This document shows, piece by piece, positions 8,773 through 17,309 of a DNA stretch of 64,000 nt. Source of the DNA: CADAWZ01 sp045114665 (GTDB lineage: Bacteria; Vulcanimicrobiota; CADAWZ01); NCBI GenBank assembly GCA_045114665.1, contig JBGUKW010000318.1, positions 1-64,000 of the forward strand. Reading direction: 5' to 3'. Made by a program: the position numbers and the translations under genes. The first letter of the stretch is position 1. Every line of letters starts with the position of its first letter. A model generated the notes under the pieces. The model ran no database searches, was not told the origin of the DNA, and saw nothing but the letters and a program-made list of their open reading frames with translations.

Positions 8773-10182
8773 TTAATCTTTCTTTTTTGAATCTGGTTTA
8801 TTTATTTTTTTACTCCAAAAAATTGTTTTTTCTTTGCTTTTTGAGGCTGCTTTTTTTTCTTCTTCCGTAAATAAAGTGCCTTTAACTTCTCCAGTAAATA
8901 AAATTTTTATATCTTGATAGACTTCATCAAAAGACAAAACAGTAACATTTATCTTATGTTCATACAAGATATTATATATATGAGTTCTAAGTGTTGGAGC
9001 AACAACAACTACAGGAGGAATTTCAAGATTGTCAACAACTTCTTTAAATAATTTTACAAGTTTTTCTTCTTTTTCGTCTTCTATCTTTAAGAAAACTCCT
9101 CCAAGAGCCTCTACCAACATCCCCTTTAATTCATCTTCAAGAGATGTATTTAATGTAATTGCCCTCATAAAACCATCTGCATCGACAAGAGAATAACAAA
9201 TTTGTGATGAAAGTGCTTTTCTAACATATCCTGTCATCAAATCTATAGAAGACAATTCAGATATATGTTCTCCAATTACTTCCATAATGGTAACAAGATC
9301 AGATATTGAAACTTTTTCATTTAAAAGATTAAACAAAATCTTTCTTATTTTTCTTATAGAAGGAATATCTTGCAAGAATTCATCAACTAAAATAGGATGT
9401 GTTTTTGCAAGGTCTGCAAGAAGGTTATAAGTTTCTTGAACTCCTAAAATTCTTCCAGCATTTCTGTGTATTGTATCAGAAATATGTGTCAACATCACAT
9501 TTAAAGCTCCCTGAACAATACAACCAGATGATTCAGCAAGATTTCTATCTTTTGATTCAATCCATTTAGCAGGCATTTTATAAGTTGGCTCTGTAACTGC
9601 CCAACCTGTTATTTTATCGAGGTCTTCTTGATTACCTATAGCCATCATTCTATCGAGATAAAGTTCAAAAGAACTTGCCTGTAATTCTCTAAATTTTATA
9701 ACATAGGCATTAGGATGGAGAAGCATATTATCTTTCACATTTATACCTGGAAGTATAAAACCGAGGCTTTTTACAAGCTCTTCTCTTATTGCATTTAATC
9801 TTTCAAGAAGTGGAGACCCATTACATGGATCAACCAATGGAAGAAGTTCAGCTCCAATCTCAACAGTTATTTCATCTCTACACAAAAGTCTATCTGACAT
9901 GACATCAGGAGCACCATCAAAACTTACCTGAACATCTCCCTCGACAGTCCAACCATCACTGGAAAGTTTCATAATAGCCTTTTGAATTTCTGCCTGCATT
10001 ACAGAACCTGCACCTGCATATAAAAAAGCATCTTTTCCATGTTTTCTCAATTTCAAAAAAGTCTGTTGTCCTCTTTCTCCTTTCAACCATGGAACAAAAG
10101 GCATATTCATCTCATCTGCAGAGAAAAATTTTATTACAGCATCCTGCTCGTCTATTCTTAATACAGCTTGTTTTTTTTCCAT
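8773..10182 (-). CDS. stand-alone FlhA/type III export gate C-terminal domain paralogue
   Basis: A 469-residue soluble protein. From about residue 105 it follows the cytoplasmic domain of FlhA/YscV: ITVEIGAELLPLVDP, then LLERLNAIREELVKSLGFI with an N-V-K-D-N segment, then PTYKMPAKWI, then a helical block ending YVRKALSSQICYSLVD, then PPVVVVAPTLRTHI near the C-terminus. True FlhA is about 690 residues with eight membrane helices at the N-terminus. Here the first ~105 residues are different, soluble and unassigned. AGGT precedes the ATG, so this is not obviously a broken gene. It sits between SIS-domain and rph genes, not in the flagellar operon. A role in regulating flagellar or type III export is possible but unproven. 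Confidence 0.8.
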   Translation of the reverse strand: MEKKQAVLRIDEQDAVIKFFSADEMNMPFVPWLKGERGQQTFLKLRKHGKDAFLYAGAGSVMQAEIQKAIMKLSSDGWTVEGDVQVSFDGAPDVMSDRLLCRDEITVEIGAELLPLVDPCNGSPLLERLNAIREELVKSLGFILPGINVKDNMLLHPNAYVIKFRELQASSFELYLDRMMAIGNQEDLDKITGWAVTEPTYKMPAKWIESKDRNLAESSGCIVQGALNVMLTHISDTIHRNAGRILGVQETYNLLADLAKTHPILVDEFLQDIPSIRKIRKILFNLLNEKVSISDLVTIMEVIGEHISELSSIDLMTGYVRKALSSQICYSLVDADGFMRAITLNTSLEDELKGMLVEALGGVFLKIEDEKEEKLVKLFKEVVDNLEIPPVVVVAPTLRTHIYNILYEHKINVTVLSFDEVYQDIKILFTGEVKGTLFTEEEKKAASKSKEKTIFWSKKINKPDSKKKD

Positions 10183-10184
10183 AT

Positions 10185-11258
10185 TTACTTACCTGCGAAA
10201 TAAGGTTCTTTAAAGGTTACACTAAAAGGAACACCTTTTGGTTTATCGGCATTTACACCTTTTTGTACAGACATATAAAATCCCAATTCATGCAAAATTG
10301 GAATCATAAGAAGATCTCTCGTATATTCAGATAACTTTGATTTCAACTCAAAGACAAAATCTGCACTTCCAATTTTATTATCAGCTTGTTCACAAATGAC
10401 AAGTCTATGACATCTAATACTTGCCAATTCACCGAGAACTTCTGATTCTTCTCTTTTCATTGTATCACTTATTAACATAATAGCAAGAGTATTAGGTGTA
10501 CACTGTGCAGCTATTCCATGTCTCATCTGCGAAACATAATCTGCAACTGCAGGAATAACAGCTATTTTCGAAATAATATTCGCTGCTTCCATTGCATGTC
10601 CATAATTTATGCCATTTCCACAAATAATAGCACTTGTAGGTTTTGTTGATGTAACTCTTTGAATTTCTCTTTGGAATTGTTTAACTTTAAATAAATCAGG
10701 AAGAGTTCTAATTTCTTTATATAAATTGGCATTTTTCATCAAAAAAGATACCAAATATTTAAAAGCAAGTATAGAACTTGTATATGCTCTTGTAGTTGTA
10801 TGGCTTTCTTCCTTAGCAGAAGGAATCAACAAGGTCATATCAGCCAAAGAAGTTGCTGGAGAATCAGTTGCAGGAGTTATCAACAATGTTTTTACACCAG
10901 GATAAGGACGAAGTTTTTGTAATGCCCAAATAATTTCTGATGTCGCACCACTTCTCGAAAATAGAACAACGAGAGTTTTTCTCCTATCCTCAAAAGGAAG
11001 TCTCAAACCTGCAAAAATTTCAGAAGGTGGAAAACATCCAGAAGTTACACCTGTAAAATCAGAAAAGAATCTCCTACATACACGTGCTACATTTAAAGAA
11101 CTTCCAGCCCCTGTAAAAACAACTGCAGTAAAGCCCTCTTTCATAAACCAAGGCACTATTTTTTGTTGTTCTCTATCAACTGTTTGTATAACTTGTTTCC
11201 AAACATCACCCTGACTTGACAACTCACTTAATGTCAAAGCTCCCTTTTGAGTTAACAT
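10185..11258 (-). CDS. SIS-domain sugar isomerase/deglycase-like protein
   Basis: A 357-residue protein with two sugar-isomerase (SIS) domains, as in the isomerase half of GlmS and in FrlB/AgaS-type enzymes. The first domain shows VFTGAGSSLNVARV near residue 50 and VLFSRSGATSEIIWAL near 100, both typical phosphosugar-binding loops. The second begins near AIICGNGINYGHAMEAANIISK with SQMRHGI after it. AGGAGG precedes the ATG. The glutaminase domain of GlmS is absent. The substrate cannot be read from sequence. It lies 2 bp upstream of the FlhA-like gene, implying coupled translation, a pairing that no known pathway explains. Confidence 0.85.
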   Translation of the reverse strand: MLTQKGALTLSELSSQGDVWKQVIQTVDREQQKIVPWFMKEGFTAVVFTGAGSSLNVARVCRRFFSDFTGVTSGCFPPSEIFAGLRLPFEDRRKTLVVLFSRSGATSEIIWALQKLRPYPGVKTLLITPATDSPATSLADMTLLIPSAKEESHTTTRAYTSSILAFKYLVSFLMKNANLYKEIRTLPDLFKVKQFQREIQRVTSTKPTSAIICGNGINYGHAMEAANIISKIAVIPAVADYVSQMRHGIAAQCTPNTLAIMLISDTMKREESEVLGELASIRCHRLVICEQADNKIGSADFVFELKSKLSEYTRDLLMIPILHELGFYMSVQKGVNADKPKGVPFSVTFKEPYFAGK

Positions 11259-11308
11259 AAATTCCTCCTGATAAAATGCAAAATAAGTATTTGAAAAATA
11301 TTATAAAA

Positions 11309-12709
11309 TTATTCTTTTGGACGACGCATACGATTTAATCTTGTAAATCCTGTCAAGCCATCTTCTCTTACATTTACCTTATTATCCTGTTTTGAATTCT
11401 GTGATTTCTGATCGAGAAGTTTTATTCCCTGTCTACTCAACATCATCTGATATGCTTCGCTATCACTCATAACAGGTGCTCTTTGACCAATTATTGAAGA
11501 TGAAGTTGATCTATGAGCAAGAGAACCTGTTTTCAAATCTGACAAAAGACCTGTTTTTCCACTGTGTGATTTCTTTGCCGCATTTCTTTCCATACTACTG
11601 TTGAGAAGAGATTGATAACTGTCTCTTGAGAAAGATTGAGAACGCTTCAAAAGCAAAGAATCTTTATCTGTCCCCATATTCTTCATTGGCATCAACAATG
11701 AAGAAACTTTTTCTCTTGAAAGATTTGAAGTCAATTTTTGATCTTTCTTACCACCTTTTTCCATAGACCTTTGTAGAAGTGCTTGATATTCTTGTCCACC
11801 ATTATCTTGTGTTTTAGGTGCAGAATCAGCAGAACTATTTACAATGGAAAGAGCTTGTTCATAAGCACCAGGTGAAGCATTTATCAGAGATGAAGTATCA
11901 GCTCCAAAAACAAGTTGTTCACCATTCTCATCTGTTTGAATCATATCTGGCTTTGAAGAATCAGATTCTGTAACTTCAAATTCATGTTCATCAATCAAAC
12001 CCTTTTCCTGCATTTCCATAAAATGAAGTTTAAGTTCAGCATTTTTACCATATTCAGTTTTATAGAAATCATTTTTAAGTCTTTCAAGACATTCTTTAGC
12101 TTTGTCTTTCGTTTCCTCTTTTAAAGCATATATATCTGCCATTCTAAAAAGAGAATATGCCAATGCTTCTGGTTTCTTTGTAATCAACAAAACTTTACTA
12201 TATTCAGACATAGCAAGCCTTAAATCATTCAGATTACCCATTGCTATAGTTGCTATTTCTATACACAATCTATAATCCTTAGCATAACGCTTTGTTCTCT
12301 GTTGTTCTTTTAAAAATTCGATAGCTTCTCTATATTTTCCAGTAGAAATAAATGAATCAAGCGGAATTTTTATTTCGCTCAAATAATTCTTTAAATCTGT
12401 TGGATTGAAGTCATCATTATTAATCAGTATATCTGCAATCATTTTAGTAGTTATAACTGCAAGTTGAGAAAACGGAATAAGTGAAAAAAAAGCATAAGTG
12501 CCAAAAAAGAACATCAAATCATCTGATTCAGTATTCATAGTAGGATATAGTTTTATTGTAAAATAACCAAAAAACACGAAAACAATAGAAGTCCATGGAG
12601 CTGGAGATACATTATTTTTCATATATCCATAAAGTACATAAAAAATAACTGCATTTAATGCAATATATGATAAAAACCACCAAATGGAAAATTTATAGAA
12701 TAATCCCAT
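11309..12709 (-). CDS. membrane protein with TPR-like region and repetitive Ser-rich tail
   Basis: A 466-residue protein. Three hydrophobic segments within residues 1-95 (near 8-30, 40-60 and 65-90) anchor it in the membrane. Residues about 105-225 are helical and TPR-like (GKYREAIEFLKEQ, AYSLFRMADIYALKEETK). Residues about 230-466 are hydrophilic and rich in Ser, Lys and Gln. Short related blocks recur there: AYEQALSIV, EYQALLQRSMEKGGKK, SYQSLLNSSMERNAAKK and AYQMMLSRQG. These look like linear interaction repeats on a disordered tail. It precedes the SIS gene by 50 bp on the same strand. I do not recognise the family. Confidence 0.75.
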   Translation of the reverse strand: MGLFYKFSIWWFLSYIALNAVIFYVLYGYMKNNVSPAPWTSIVFVFFGYFTIKLYPTMNTESDDLMFFFGTYAFFSLIPFSQLAVITTKMIADILINNDDFNPTDLKNYLSEIKIPLDSFISTGKYREAIEFLKEQQRTKRYAKDYRLCIEIATIAMGNLNDLRLAMSEYSKVLLITKKPEALAYSLFRMADIYALKEETKDKAKECLERLKNDFYKTEYGKNAELKLHFMEMQEKGLIDEHEFEVTESDSSKPDMIQTDENGEQLVFGADTSSLINASPGAYEQALSIVNSSADSAPKTQDNGGQEYQALLQRSMEKGGKKDQKLTSNLSREKVSSLLMPMKNMGTDKDSLLLKRSQSFSRDSYQSLLNSSMERNAAKKSHSGKTGLLSDLKTGSLAHRSTSSSIIGQRAPVMSDSEAYQMMLSRQGIKLLDQKSQNSKQDNKVNVREDGLTGFTRLNRMRRPKE

Positions 12710-12854
12710 AAAAATCTACCCTTTTATATAAAATAGAATAATTTTAATTTAAACGGAAAAAGGATATAATCCTTTTAATTTGAAATTATCTTGTATTTTT
12801 TGAGTTGTTAATTTTTTATATAAATAATAAAATTGTAATATTTCTAAGATAATT
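12710..12854. other. AT-rich spacer with weak inverted repeats
   Basis: It holds a short palindrome (AAAAGGATATAATCCTTTT, near 12757-12775) and a distant ATTATCTT/AAGATAAT pair. Either could be part of a weak terminator for the transglycosylase gene. No ORF is visible. Confidence 0.3.
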
Positions 12855-14471
12855 TCATCTGACTATTTTATACTTTTCAGCATATTCATAAAATTCAAGT
12901 CCAAAACGTGGATTTAAACAAATATGAACAACATTTTCCCTATTACTCAAATAAATTCTATCATTTAAATACTCATGATATAAAAGATTTCTCAATTCAG
13001 AAGCATATTTAAATTTTTTTAAATCACAATCAAAGGCAATGCCCATCAAATTATCATCTCTTGTATTTTCTTTAGAAAAATACTTTTCACTGATAAATCC
13101 AGTAGCAGGCAAAGAACCCGCTTTTCCATTTGTCTCTGTTTTTAATCTATTAAACATATAAGCAATAAAACCAGCCAATTCAGGTCTCATATATATATCT
13201 ATATTTTTCTTACCTGATTTGTGTTTCTGTTTCACAAGAACTTTTTCTTTAACAGCATTCTCAACATCTTTTAAAGAATAAAATTTTTCTAATCCTTCTG
13301 TCTCAGTCTCAATTATAGTCCCTCTACACTTATAAATCTTATCTGCCAATCCTTGAGTAGTATCAACAAAAGCCGAATATGCCCCAAAAATCTTCCAAGG
13401 ATAAATATCACTTTCATCAGCAAGAGCATCATAATAATTTTTTGAATTTGTTATTTCGCCCTCCATAGTTAGATAACCATTCATCATATTTCTGACTTTT
13501 TGATTTTTCCAAAGTGATAAATAATTTATATTTTTTTCATTGATAAAATCTTTCATATTTGAATGATAAGAATAAGATTTCATCAATGCCTTCATTAGAT
13601 CTGCATTATTAGTAGTACCATTGTGATATGCAGAAATCGCCAAATCAGGAACATTTTCAAACGAGTTCATAAGTGTTTTTAAATAAATTACAGAATCTTC
13701 TGCATTACACTCTGGAATTATTCTTTCATCAGATATATTCAATTCCTTAGCCATTTTTTTATGGCGAGTGGCAATATTAAACAAATCTGCCTGAGCAAGA
13801 AGTTCTTTTCTTTTTTCTTCACTTTCTGCAATATTAGCTTTATCTTTAATTTCCCTTGAAATATTCCCCGCATACTCATGAGCAATTTTTACAGCTCCTG
13901 CACTCATCTGACCCAATCCTGAACAGGAAGCATATGACATCTTTGATGTATCCCCACTATTTTCCCAAGTCATAACAGCAAGTGGTATCTCTGCAGGAAT
14001 ATCGTATTTTATCGCATTTTTCCTTATTATGTTCTCATATCTTTTTATAATCTCAACATTTTTATCAAGTTTATGAGTACCTGAATCATGAAAAATAACA
14101 TGTCTATATGAAAGAACTTCATAAGTTGCGTCTGTTACTTCGGATTCAGTGTAATTGGGATTTATTGCTTTAATTGCTTTTCTTATAGGAGCAAAATCCG
14201 ACATTGTATATTTTGTGAGATAATAGTTATATAATTTTGATTTTGTTTTTTTATATTTACTCAATATTTCGCACAATTCATTTGGATAAGTATTTTTTAT
14301 ATAATTCCAATCTTTGTTTGAATAAAAATAGACAAAATCATCATCTATCTTTATATTTTGTTCACTACAACCTGACAAAGATATAAATATATAAAAAATA
14401 AGTGATATAATAAGAATAAATAAAAAGAACAAAATAGATATAGAAACAATCTTTGTTTTATTAAATATCAT
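12855..14471 (-). CDS. membrane-anchored lytic transglycosylase-like protein
   Basis: A 538-residue protein. Residues 8-33 form one hydrophobic segment ending near LSGC, so it may be a lipoprotein or a signal-anchored protein. Residues about 165-300 resemble an SLT (lysozyme-like) domain: IPAEIPLAVMTWENSG with a probable catalytic Glu, then SGLGQMSAGAVKIAHEYAG, then LAISAYHNGTTN, which correspond to the ES, GLMQ and AYN motifs in divergent form. A further ~230 residues at the C-terminus are unassigned; a block near residues 440-500 (ETNGKAGSLPATGFIS) recalls peptidoglycan peptidase-type domains but is not decisive. The ATG overlaps the stop of the upstream YciO gene by 4 bp (ATGA), indicating coupled translation. 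Confidence 0.7.
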   Translation of the reverse strand: MIFNKTKIVSISILFFLFILIISLIFYIFISLSGCSEQNIKIDDDFVYFYSNKDWNYIKNTYPNELCEILSKYKKTKSKLYNYYLTKYTMSDFAPIRKAIKAINPNYTESEVTDATYEVLSYRHVIFHDSGTHKLDKNVEIIKRYENIIRKNAIKYDIPAEIPLAVMTWENSGDTSKMSYASCSGLGQMSAGAVKIAHEYAGNISREIKDKANIAESEEKRKELLAQADLFNIATRHKKMAKELNISDERIIPECNAEDSVIYLKTLMNSFENVPDLAISAYHNGTTNNADLMKALMKSYSYHSNMKDFINEKNINYLSLWKNQKVRNMMNGYLTMEGEITNSKNYYDALADESDIYPWKIFGAYSAFVDTTQGLADKIYKCRGTIIETETEGLEKFYSLKDVENAVKEKVLVKQKHKSGKKNIDIYMRPELAGFIAYMFNRLKTETNGKAGSLPATGFISEKYFSKENTRDDNLMGIAFDCDLKKFKYASELRNLLYHEYLNDRIYLSNRENVVHICLNPRFGLEFYEYAEKYKIVR

Positions 14472-15091
14472 AAAATAGAAGAAGCATCTCCTTTTCCTTG
14501 CCTAATTATCTCAGGATAATCTTTAGTCATGTCAATAATTGTAGAAGGATCAAAATATGCAAGTCCCCCATCAATAACAAGGTCTAAATTGTTTCCAAAT
14601 TTGTCATGTATATGTTCAGGATTGCAAACATATTCTTCTTCATCATCTTCATCTTTATCAAAAGAAGCACTCGTATTTATGATTGGATTTCCAAGTTCTT
14701 CTATTAAAGCAGAACATATTGCATTATCTGCAATTCTTATTCCAACTTCACGCCTTTTGTTCATCATGATTTTTGGAACAGATTTAGAAGCATTTAAAAT
14801 AAATGTAAAAGGACCAGGTGTCAATTGTTTCATTATTTTATATACAGCATTTGAAACTTGAGCATATTCTGAAACCTGTTTTATATCCTGACATATAAAG
14901 CTCAACTGTTTATATTTTGGAAGTTTTTTTATTCTGTAAATTTTTTCTATAGCATCTTTGTTCATCAAATCACAACCAATGCCATAAATTGTGTCTGTTG
15001 GATATGCAATAACGCCACCTCTTGAAAGAATATTAACAGCATATTTTATGTCTTTTTTTAAAGGATATTCTGGATCTACTTGAATTATCAT
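14468..15091 (-). CDS. Sua5/YciO/YrdC-family protein, probable threonylcarbamoyl-AMP synthase
   Basis: A 207-residue protein. The core signature is GGVIAYPTDTIYGIGCD near residues 29-45, then IYRIKKLPKYKQLSFIC, LTPGPFTFILNAS and REVGIRIADN. These are the ATP/threonine-binding elements of the family that makes L-threonylcarbamoyl-AMP for the t6A modification of tRNA. Its length is like YciO/YrdC and lacks the extra Sua5 domain. An acidic stretch (DEDDEEE) is present near residues 146-152. No clear Shine-Dalgarno precedes the ATG. Whether it is the t6A enzyme or a YciO paralogue cannot be decided here. Confidence 0.9.
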   Translation of the reverse strand: MIIQVDPEYPLKKDIKYAVNILSRGGVIAYPTDTIYGIGCDLMNKDAIEKIYRIKKLPKYKQLSFICQDIKQVSEYAQVSNAVYKIMKQLTPGPFTFILNASKSVPKIMMNKRREVGIRIADNAICSALIEELGNPIINTSASFDKDEDDEEEYVCNPEHIHDKFGNNLDLVIDGGLAYFDPSTIIDMTKDYPEIIRQGKGDASSIL

Positions 15092-15503
15092 AATTTTTAA
15101 ACGACCATTTCAAAAAAAATATTTAACTTAAATTATTTCTACAAAAAATTTTATAATCTTTCAAAAATTTGACTAGTTTGTTAGATTTACCGATAACCAC
15201 AAAGTTAATAATATTTTGTACTATAATTATGTTAATTTCTTGTTATTACAAATTATAAGTACATATTGTTAAATTTGTTAACTTCTTGTTAAATCGGCTT
15301 GCTACATTTAGAATATTAATCAACTAACACAATAAATTAATTTCTGAATTAATAATAACTAAGATTATAAGGGGAACTTTTTATTTTATAACGAAAACAA
15401 AAAAATAAGCTCTACGAAAAATTTGATGGAGCTGTGAAAAAATTAAATAGTTTGCTATCAGCTTTCACAACCCCAAACTAAAAAAAATAGGAGGAAAAAT
15501 TAA
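15092..15503. other. 412-bp divergent intergenic region
   Basis: It lies between the divergent YciO and peptidase genes. It holds the forward promoter at 15286-15314, three TTGTTAA-like steps near 15265-15292, and a stem (GCTGTGAAA near 15430 with TTTCACAAC near 15465) in the untranslated leader of the peptidase gene. No ORF or recognised riboswitch is seen. Confidence 0.5.
15286..15314 (+). promoter_or_regulatory. sigma-70 promoter for the metallopeptidase gene
   Basis: TTGTTA and TAGAAT are separated by 17 bp, giving a leader of about 180 nt before the GTG start. The leader contains an imperfect hairpin close to the ribosome-binding site. Confidence 0.6.
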
Positions 15504-17189
15504 GTGAACAAAATTTTACTGCTCACGGCTATTTCATTTTCTCTGTTTTTATTTATTGCTTCGATAAACCCAGTCTATGCAATATCTAAAGAAGAGAAAA
15601 AACTATCTGAATTCATAAAAAAATATGAATCAGAGGTTTCAAAACTTGAATTAGAAGTCAATAAAACTGAGTGGAATGCCTATATAAGTGGCAAAAAAGA
15701 AGATTATGACAAAATGAGCAAAGCAGAAATTGCTTGGAATATATATCATTCTAACAAAGATGTATATAAACAGCTCATTGAATGGAGAGATTCAAACAAT
15801 ATAACTTCTCCAGACTTAAAGAGAAAATTATCTATTTTAATAAATAACTATGGTCCATTCCAATTTTCAGAAGAACTTATAGAAAAAATAAGCCAAAAAG
15901 AAGCCGAACTTCAAAGAATGTTCAATTCTTACAGAGGAAAAATAGATGACAAAACAGTTACAGAAAAAGACATCTATGAAATTTTAGGAAATAGTAAAAA
16001 TACAAAAGAGAGAGAAAAAGCATGGGAATCTCAAAAATCTGTAGGTTCTGAAGTTTCTAAAAAATTGATAGAACTCATAAAATTGAGAAATCAAGGAGCC
16101 AAAGAACTTGGATTTTCAAATTTTCATGAGATGTCTGTAACATTTTCAGATGAAGACCCCAAAGAAGTTGAAAATATATTTAAAAATTTAGCTTCTGATA
16201 CAGACAAAAAATTTATAGAATACAAAAAAGAACTCGATAAAAAAATTGCTTTAAGAGTAAATAAAAAAGTTGAAGAATTAATGCCTTGGGATTATTCAAA
16301 TCCATTTTTCCAAGATGAATCTGAGGGATTTGCACCAGATTTAAGCAAATACTATCAAGGCAGAAATATTCCACTTATTGGCTACAGTTTTTATAATGAA
16401 ATCGGTCTTCCCCTCGGAAATGTTCTCAAAAACAGTGATCTATATGAAAAAGAGGGAAAATCACAACATGCTTTTTGTTTTGACATAGACAGAAACAATG
16501 ATGTAAGAATTTTGATGAACATAAGACAAAATGAAGAATCACTATCAACACTTCTTCACGAAAGCGGACATGCAGTATATGATCTAAACACAGACAAAAG
16601 CCAATCATGGCTATACAGAACACAAGCCCATACACTGACAACAGAAGGCTCTGCAATGTATTTTGAAAGATTCACAAAAAATCCAAAATGGCTTGAAAAA
16701 AATATGGGAATAAAATTGTCAGAAGATGAAGCAAAAAATCTCAAAAAACAGGAAACTCTTTCAGATTTGATTTTCTGCAGATGGACAATAGTAATGTACA
16801 ATTTTGAAAAAAGTATGTATGAAAATCCAGACCAAGATTTAAATAAACTTTGGTGGGAATTAGTTGAAAAATACCAAAATATCAAAAAGCCTGAAGGCAG
16901 AAATAAACCTGATTGGGCTTCAAAAATTCACTTAGTAAGTTCTCCAGTATATTATCACAACTACATGCTTGCAGGTCTTATGGTTGCACAAATGCAACAC
17001 AAAATAGGAACAAAATTTGCAAAAGATGAAAATTGGGATGAATTTGATGTAACAGGTAATAAAGAAGTAGGAAGATGGCTAAGAATGAATATATACAAAC
17101 CTGGTGCAAAATATAATTGGAATCTTCTAATTAAAAAAGCAACAGGCGAAGAGTTGACATCAAAATATTTTGTTGAAAGAATAAAGTAA
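15504..17189 (+). CDS. secreted M2-like (peptidyl-dipeptidase A type) zinc metallopeptidase
   Basis: A 561-residue protein with a signal peptide (basic start, hydrophobic LLTAISFSLFLFIA, likely cleavage after VYA). The zinc site is HESGH at residues 352-356 with a third ligand candidate Glu381 in TTEGSAMYFE, 25 residues after the second His. Angiotensin-converting enzyme (M2) has 24, and M3 enzymes are arranged similarly. The domain is all-helical, with conserved segments such as ELGFSNFHEMSV and SPVYYHNYMLA. It should act outside the cytoplasmic membrane on peptides. The start is GTG with GGAGG nine bases upstream. It stands alone between a promoter and a long terminator. Confidence 0.85.
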   Translation: MNKILLLTAISFSLFLFIASINPVYAISKEEKKLSEFIKKYESEVSKLELEVNKTEWNAYISGKKEDYDKMSKAEIAWNIYHSNKDVYKQLIEWRDSNNITSPDLKRKLSILINNYGPFQFSEELIEKISQKEAELQRMFNSYRGKIDDKTVTEKDIYEILGNSKNTKEREKAWESQKSVGSEVSKKLIELIKLRNQGAKELGFSNFHEMSVTFSDEDPKEVENIFKNLASDTDKKFIEYKKELDKKIALRVNKKVEELMPWDYSNPFFQDESEGFAPDLSKYYQGRNIPLIGYSFYNEIGLPLGNVLKNSDLYEKEGKSQHAFCFDIDRNNDVRILMNIRQNEESLSTLLHESGHAVYDLNTDKSQSWLYRTQAHTLTTEGSAMYFERFTKNPKWLEKNMGIKLSEDEAKNLKKQETLSDLIFCRWTIVMYNFEKSMYENPDQDLNKLWWELVEKYQNIKKPEGRNKPDWASKIHLVSSPVYYHNYMLAGLMVAQMQHKIGTKFAKDENWDEFDVTGNKEVGRWLRMNIYKPGAKYNWNLLIKKATGEELTSKYFVERIK

Positions 17190-17200
17190 ATAGTGTTCAA

Positions 17201-17291
17201 AAAAAATCCAGCCGAGAAAATGTGAAGTGTACCCCAAATTTAGTACATAACTAAAAGTGAGGCAGTTCAAATGAACTCGACTGGATTTTTT
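17201..17291. terminator. bidirectional terminator with a long insert
   Basis: Arms AAAAAATCCAGCCGAG (17201) and CTCGACTGGATTTTTT (17276) match at 15 of 16 positions and serve the convergent peptidase and adhE genes. The ~60-nt loop is unusually long and carries its own small palindrome (AGTTCAAATGAACT) and GTACCCCAAATTTAGTAC. Confidence 0.75.
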
Positions 17292-17309
17292 ATTTATTTC
17301 TCAATTTAC

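Noticed and set aside
15394..15480. Riboswitch in the peptidase leader
   Set aside because: One imperfect stem is visible but no conserved aptamer pattern; recorded only as a structure.
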